From JBDRKE01 sp043814315 (GTDB lineage Bacteria > Omnitrophota > Gorgyraeia > Gygaellales > Profunditerraquicolaceae), in NCBI GenBank assembly GCA_043814315.1, contig JBDRKE010000006.1, forward strand, positions 1-59,968: 59,968 bases of DNA, written 5' to 3'. Positions 56,373 through 59,968 of this stretch are shown here, in pieces. Every line of letters begins with the position of its first letter. Position 1 is the stretch's first letter. The notes below the pieces were generated by a model. The model worked only from the letters and a program-made list of their open reading frames with translations. It was not told where the DNA came from and did not search any database. The translations under genes were made by a program, and so were the position numbers.

Positions 56373-56726
56373 TCATCCTTTCTTTATATAATATTCGACG
56401 GTCTCGTTGATGATCTTGATATGTTTTTCGTCGATAGTTAAAAACATTAATCTTGTATCGTAGATTAAATTCTTGGTAATCTCCTTCGATTCTAACACCT
56501 TGGCGATGATCCTGATAGGATCGGGATCAAACGGAAGCCTGATTTCCAAGGACAGGTTTATACCGGAATTAAATTTTTTATTGGTCGTAAGAAGCATGCC
56601 TCCCAGGCTTAGATTTTTTGTCTGGGTGATATCCACGTTATCGGCCTCATCGATCATCCGATAGGATACGATAAATCTCCCCGTGATGCGGGCATACTTC
56701 CGCCTCTCTGGTCCTGAATAAGCCAT
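56373..56726 (-). CDS. PilZ domain protein
   Basis: A 117-aa single-domain PilZ. RxxxR-like 'ERRKYARITG' is near residue 8 and the second motif is 'KNLSLGGMLL'. It is 3 bases upstream of hom on the same strand, an unusual companion for amino acid genes, and 58 bases downstream of another PilZ. Confidence 0.88.
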   Translation of the reverse strand: MAYSGPERRKYARITGRFIVSYRMIDEADNVDITQTKNLSLGGMLLTTNKKFNSGINLSLEIRLPFDPDPIRIIAKVLESKEITKNLIYDTRLMFLTIDEKHIKIINETVEYYIKKG

Positions 56727-56784
56727 TGCCTGCCTCCTTTTTTCCCTGAATATCTTATAAGTAACTTATTTTTTAACTTTCTTT

Positions 56785-57135
56785 TTAGTTTTTGTTCAAG
56801 GCCCAGGCGAAATATTCCCTAATTGCCTTTTTTTGCTCCTTTTGAAGATCTTCAAATTCCAGACGGATAAAATAAATACCAATCGACAAACCTTTTATGC
56901 CCACGCATCGGCCTTTCAATTCTATCCATTGAAAGGGGTTAAACGGAAATCTTATCCTTAACCTTATGACTTCGTGAACCGAAAAGCTCTTGTCCGACGA
57001 AAAGTTTAAACCCGTTTCACTAATGTCACGTAACAATCCCGCCACCCAAACCTGATGCTCACCTTCCCCCTCAGACAAATATTGCAGGTCAAGGGCTTTC
57101 TTTAAGCGGATTGATTTTCTCTTTTCCGGCTCCAT
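56785..57135 (-). CDS. PilZ domain protein
   Basis: A 116-aa protein. 'EKRKSIRLKKALDLQYL' gives the RxxxR region (R6 to R10) and 'RDISETGLNFSSDKSF' the D/NxSxxG. It resembles the PilZ at 56373. tRNA-Pro lies just upstream, so it may be read from a promoter after the tRNA. Confidence 0.87.
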   Translation of the reverse strand: MEPEKRKSIRLKKALDLQYLSEGEGEHQVWVAGLLRDISETGLNFSSDKSFSVHEVIRLRIRFPFNPFQWIELKGRCVGIKGLSIGIYFIRLEFEDLQKEQKKAIREYFAWALNKN

Positions 57136-57146
57136 TTTGAATTAAG

Positions 57147-57221
57147 TCGGGGAGGTGGGACTTGAACCCACGACCTTTTGAACCCCATTCAAACGCGCTA
57201 GCCAAACTGCGCTACTCCCCG
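57147..57221 (-). tRNA. tRNA-Pro (GGG anticodon)
   Basis: Minus strand, 75 nt. The acceptor CGGGGAG pairs with CTCCCCG. The anticodon stem TTTGA/TCAAA holds the loop ATGGGGT, giving anticodon GGG. The T arm GTGGG-TTCAAGT-CCCAC is present. The discriminator is A and CCA is not encoded. Confidence 0.93.
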
Positions 57222-57336
57222 AATTTCAAGCTATTCCTTATCGAAAAATCGTACTTCCGCACTATCCGTAGCCGGAGTACGTTCCAAGTCAAAATGTCTT
57301 CCTGCGGCAGATGATGTTTTCTCTCTGCGGGAAATT

Positions 57337-58335
57337 TTATTCCTCTTTTTTCCTGCGAGCCATTAAATCCATAAACGCCTTTAGAGGAGACCTATGCCTA
57401 TAAAGAACATTGTAGACTTCTCTAGTTATGGGCAAATCAACCTTATATTTTAAACTCAATGCATAGGCGGATTTGGCCGTTGGAACGCCTTCCGCGATCA
57501 TCTGCATTTTGTCTTGAATTTGGCGTAAAGATTTGCCTTTACCGATCTCTACCCCTACAAATCTGTTGCGGCTATAAGGGCTGACGCAGGTGGTGACCAA
57601 ATCCCCTAAGCCGCTTATTCCGCTAAAAGTATTGACGTTGGCGCCCATGGCATGGCCTAATCTTGAAATTTCGGCTAATCCCCTGGATAGCAACGCGGCT
57701 TTGGTATTGGCGCCAAAGCCTAACCCGTCGGAAATACCGCAGGCAATCGCAATAATGTTTTTGAGGCTGCCCCCCAGCTCAATTCCCGTAACATCCTCAT
57801 TCGTATAAACCCTGAATCGCTCCGTCATAAAGATACCTTGCAGATATTTTCTTAATTTCTCATCCCGGCTGGCTATGACGGCAACGGTGGGTATGCCCCT
57901 GGCCACTTCATGGGCAATCGTAGGGCCGGAAAGAACAGCCAGCTTCACTTGGCCTAATTCGTCATGGATGACCTGAGACATTCTTTTCAGCGTCCCCATT
58001 TCAATGCCTTTTACGACGCTTACAAAGATTGTTTTACGGATGGGAAAGAGCGATTTCATCTTTTTTAAAACTCCGCGCAAATACTGCGAAGGAACAGCCA
58101 AAATGATGATCTGCTTTGCAGAAACAGCCTCGTGTAAATCCGCAGTCATGATTATCTTCTTCGGTATCGGGATTCCGGCCAGAAATTGGGGATTCTGCCT
58201 CTTCTTATTCATGTAAAAGATATAATCAGGAAAGGCACCCCAGATAGTGATGTCAAACCCTTTCTTAAACAGGAGTATCGCCAAGGTTGTGCCCCAGCCG
58301 CCGTCGCCTAAAACTGTAATATTAATTTTCCTCAT
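57337..58335 (-). CDS. gpsA: Glycerol-3-phosphate dehydrogenase (NAD(P)+)
   Basis: A 332-aa protein: 'NITVLGDGGWGTTLAILLFK' (dinucleotide motif with GxGxxG), 'ILAVPSQYLRGVLKKM', 'KGIEMGTLKRMSQV', 'LSGPTIAHEVARGIPTVAVI' and 'GGSLKNIIAIACGISDGLGF' (catalytic Lys), ending with 'LGDLVTTCVSPYSRNRFVG'. It supplies sn-glycerol 3-phosphate for phospholipids. It overlaps the upstream PilZ gene by 14 bases. Confidence 0.96.
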   Translation of the reverse strand: MRKINITVLGDGGWGTTLAILLFKKGFDITIWGAFPDYIFYMNKKRQNPQFLAGIPIPKKIIMTADLHEAVSAKQIIILAVPSQYLRGVLKKMKSLFPIRKTIFVSVVKGIEMGTLKRMSQVIHDELGQVKLAVLSGPTIAHEVARGIPTVAVIASRDEKLRKYLQGIFMTERFRVYTNEDVTGIELGGSLKNIIAIACGISDGLGFGANTKAALLSRGLAEISRLGHAMGANVNTFSGISGLGDLVTTCVSPYSRNRFVGVEIGKGKSLRQIQDKMQMIAEGVPTAKSAYALSLKYKVDLPITREVYNVLYRHRSPLKAFMDLMARRKKEE

Positions 58336-58738
58336 CCCGGCTTTCCGCTAATTCTTCCGCAAAATGAATCTTCGGATATATATGCGTTAAATTCTTCTCT
58401 TCGCGCGTGAGAAAACGTACACCCACGTCAAAGGATTCCCTCGCTTTACGCACGACCCTGACGACCTTTCCGATAATGCCGCTTTGATAGATCAAGGCCC
58501 TTTTTTCCAGATCCCCACAGATGATTAATGTGGCGCGGTCAAAACATAACCACACAAGGTCTCCGGAACTGACTTTCTCTTTCATGTTGCACAGCAGTCC
58601 CGCCTCACTGATATCCGATGTATAACCTTTAAGCAACATGGAAATGGTTTTCTTCTTACACACCTTAAACTGAAGCGGCGTCTTAAAATCCAACCTCAAA
58701 AACTGCCTGCGGTTCGCTCCTTTATAAACCTTTTTCAC
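58322..58738 (-). CDS. PilZ domain protein
   Basis: A 138-aa protein. 'NRRQFLRLDFKTPLQFKV' gives RxxxR (near residue 10), 'SDISEAGLLCNMKEK' the second motif, and 'FDVGVRFLTREEKNLTHI' the C-terminal strand. It lies between a thymidylate synthase-like gene (17-base overlap) and gpsA (14-base overlap), so all three are co-translated. Confidence 0.87.
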   Translation of the reverse strand: MKKVYKGANRRQFLRLDFKTPLQFKVCKKKTISMLLKGYTSDISEAGLLCNMKEKVSSGDLVWLCFDRATLIICGDLEKRALIYQSGIIGKVVRVVRKARESFDVGVRFLTREEKNLTHIYPKIHFAEELAESRDEEN

Positions 58739-59537
58739 TCCGCTTTTCCTTTCCAGTTATAACCCCTCCTGACTCAATTCCTGCCAGCGCCAAAGGATGA
58801 CTTTTATTTGTCCTCATCTTAGCCAGATCCCAGGCGTAATCATAAAGATGCAAGCCCTTGCTCACCGCGATAATCTCCCCGTCTTCTACGCCGATCTCTG
58901 CAGCCATATATTGCTTCACTAATTGCAGGCCTCCGCAATTGGAAGGAAAACCACCCCATAAATCCCAGGAACGAAAATACAAAATAAAATGCAATTTACC
59001 GTAACGCACCCTCGTATCGATGAGCCTCAGGCATGGCGGATCATCCAGCTTGATATCCGACGGCATCCCGATCTCCATGACCGCCTGATTGGTGCCAAAA
59101 CCTTTTTCTTTATAGATTTTTATCACCTCTTCTACCTGATTCACATTAAAAGGCATTTCCTGGATTAAATCCTTCCCATTCACCTTTTGCCTGAATCTCG
59201 CCTTGGGTTCCACCAGCCTTTCTCCGTAAGTGTAATCCTCTGTCTCGGTCTTCTGCCCCGTCAGCAGATAGCTGAGATACCCCCGGATGTATTCCATGTC
59301 CGTAGGAGCGGGAATACTCATACCTTCAGGAATCATAGGGATTATCTGGTGGCTGGGCTTACGCACGCGCATAGTGACAAAATCAAACTCAAGGCGCTTC
59401 TGCCCCTCATAACTTCCGCGGGTGATGGTATACACGTGCCCTTTATCCAGGATTTCCGACAGGCACTGAAACCAGGCATCATCTAGGTCAAAGGCATCGA
59501 TAAAAACAGGTTGGAGAAACTCTTTTTCCATGGACAT
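58722..59537 (-). CDS. Thymidylate synthase family protein (archaeal/methanogen type)
   Basis: A 271-aa protein. Catalytic Cys169 is in 'DDPPCLRLI' (ThyA PPC motif), with 'YFRSWDLWGGFPSNCGGLQL' (R189, S190, D192, N200: phosphate and dUMP-binding positions) and 'KGLHLYDYAWDLAKM' (His/Tyr). The N-terminal half is unlike E. coli ThyA and resembles the methanogen-type group (TIGR03283-like). It may be dUMP or dCMP (hydroxy)methylase. Which activity, and whether ThyX also exists, is unknown. Confidence 0.78.
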   Translation of the reverse strand: MSMEKEFLQPVFIDAFDLDDAWFQCLSEILDKGHVYTITRGSYEGQKRLEFDFVTMRVRKPSHQIIPMIPEGMSIPAPTDMEYIRGYLSYLLTGQKTETEDYTYGERLVEPKARFRQKVNGKDLIQEMPFNVNQVEEVIKIYKEKGFGTNQAVMEIGMPSDIKLDDPPCLRLIDTRVRYGKLHFILYFRSWDLWGGFPSNCGGLQLVKQYMAAEIGVEDGEIIAVSKGLHLYDYAWDLAKMRTNKSHPLALAGIESGGVITGKEKRSEKGL

Positions 59538-59598
59538 TTAATCCCTCGCCCTCTCCTCGGGACCATTTTCGCTAATGATTTATTTAAAGCGAAAATGG

Positions 59599-59753
59599 AG
59601 CGGGAGAGGGGAATCGAACCCGTCGCTCACTACGTTCGCTCCTTAGGAGGTGGCAAGCCCCCTCCTAACGTCCCGCTTTCGGCGGGACTGTTCTCCCCCA
59701 ATCGTGGGGGACATCTCTTTTCCCCCACACCCCCTTGGGGTTCGATTACGATA
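59599..59753 (-). repeat. Insert and duplicated 3' end of tRNA-Gly (23-bp direct repeat, hairpin cargo)
   Basis: AGCGGGAGAGGGGAATCGAA plus CCC occurs at 59599-59621 and again at 59754-59776 inside the intact tRNA. The distal copy keeps the T-arm half, the acceptor half and an encoded CCA (59596-59598). Between the copies are hairpins: GTCCCGC-TTTCG-GCGGGAC, TTAGGAGG...CCTCCTAA, and CGCTCACTACGTTCGCTC. It has no gene. It looks like a short element inserted at a tRNA 3' end with duplication of the target. Confidence 0.75.
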
Positions 59754-59824
59754 AGCGGGAGAGGGGAATCGAACCCCCATATATAGCTTGGAAGGCTATT
59801 GTTCTGCCATTGAACTACTCCCGC
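59754..59824 (-). tRNA. tRNA-Gly (TCC anticodon)
   Basis: Minus strand, 71 nt. The acceptor GCGGGAG pairs with CTCCCGC. The anticodon stem ATAGC/GCTAT holds the loop CTTCCAA, giving TCC. The T arm GGGGG-TTCGATT-CCCCT is intact, the discriminator is T, and CCA is lost from this copy (next bases TATCG). The original 3' end with CCA lies 155 bases away at 59596-59621. Confidence 0.93.
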
Positions 59825-59835
59825 GGAAGAACCAA

Positions 59836-59925
59836 CGTAAACCTCAAAGCGCAAAGTGCAAATCTAAAGCGTAAAACTCAAAAACGTTTTGAGTTTTGAA
59901 CTTAAACTTTGCGCTCCTCAAGACA
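59836..59925. repeat. GCGCAAAGT...ACGTTTTGAGTTTT palindromic repeat (second copy)
   Basis: AAAGCGCAAAGTGCAAATC, AAAGCGTAAAACTCAAAAACG and the mirrored ACGTTTTGAGTTTTGAAC, ACTTTGCGC: the same family as 1016-1112. Confidence 0.75.
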
Positions 59926-59968
59926 ATTTTGCAGAAAATTTTCCTTGTTAATTCGCCCGCTATTCCTT

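Noticed and set aside
59599..59621. A second full tRNA gene
   Set aside because: Only the T-arm and 3' acceptor half are present; there is no D arm or anticodon arm.

Overview
The window looks like a chromosomal piece of an uncultivated Gram-negative bacterium, most plausibly Candidatus Omnitrophota (former OP3, PVC superphylum). The support is indirect. A small basic protein of the TIGR04137 kind (Chlamydiae/Verrucomicrobia/Omnitrophica type) lies at 12996-13268. ADP-heptose genes (gmhA, rfaE2), TonB-like, SPOR and Asp23/AmaP proteins are present, as are five PilZ proteins. Intergenic regions are packed with short palindromic repeats of a kind I associate with such genomes. Phylogenetic placement was not computed. 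Almost every gene is on the minus strand; the exceptions are an ORF6N protein (152-661) and an ExeA/GspB-like pair (9757-11093).

Layout, left to right. 1-1757: an SOS cluster (dinB 5' end, a DUF6504-like protein, lexA) with a palindrome placed exactly between the -35 and -10 of the lexA promoter. 1.8-8.4 kb: envelope proteins (HAMP membrane protein, secreted HExxH protein, SurA-N-like lipoprotein, M48 lipoprotein), an acyl-CoA synthetase and a PflX-type radical SAM enzyme. 8.4-9.5 kb: two PilZ proteins, a zinc ribbon and a structured element. 9.8-19.8 kb: ExeA/GspB, aroB, SH3b, small basic, SPOR, GAF-HD-GYP, dGTPase, HIT, phosphoesterase, AAA ATPase and LysM-M23 genes. 19.8-23.7 kb: tRNA-Gly, thiC-thiD2, rfaE2-gmhA and a phosphofructokinase with PPi-type residues. 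23.9-29.2 kb: amaP, asp23, accC, accB, efp, pepP, aroQ, an order resembling Firmicutes. 29.4-31.9 kb: a Trm112-like protein, DUF1844, MEMO, a TIM barrel protein and rpsU. 32-45 kb: tonB-like, dnaE, guaA, guaB3, groL, groS (CIRCE), coaX, uvrB. 45-56.4 kb: nadC, valS (interrupted), cimA, lysC, a 35-aa membrane peptide, an apgM-like proposed homoserine kinase, coaB, thrC, hom. 56.4-59.8 kb: PilZ proteins, gpsA, thyA-like, tRNA-Pro and tRNA-Gly.

Metabolic logic. lysC, hom, the apgM-like protein and thrC would form an aspartate-to-threonine route; cimA would feed isoleucine from pyruvate. coaX and coaB serve CoA, accB/accC fatty acids, aroB/aroQ the shikimate pathway, thiC/thiD2 the pyrimidine half of thiamine, and nadC NAD.

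The most unusual signal is invasion by at least ten families of short palindromic or tandem repeats. They fill most intergenic gaps and also enter coding sequence. valS carries five separate insertions, two of which break its frame. nadC carries one in-frame copy of a family also seen in valS. The N-terminus of thrC and the signal-peptide core of an M23 lipoprotein are encoded by the commonest intergenic repeat. The 3' end of cimA is triplicated with an exact 95-nt period, and a tRNA-Gly 3' end is duplicated around a 132-bp insert. Two genes missed by a length cut-off were found by eye: a Trm112-like protein and rpsU (TTG start), along with the 35-aa membrane peptide.
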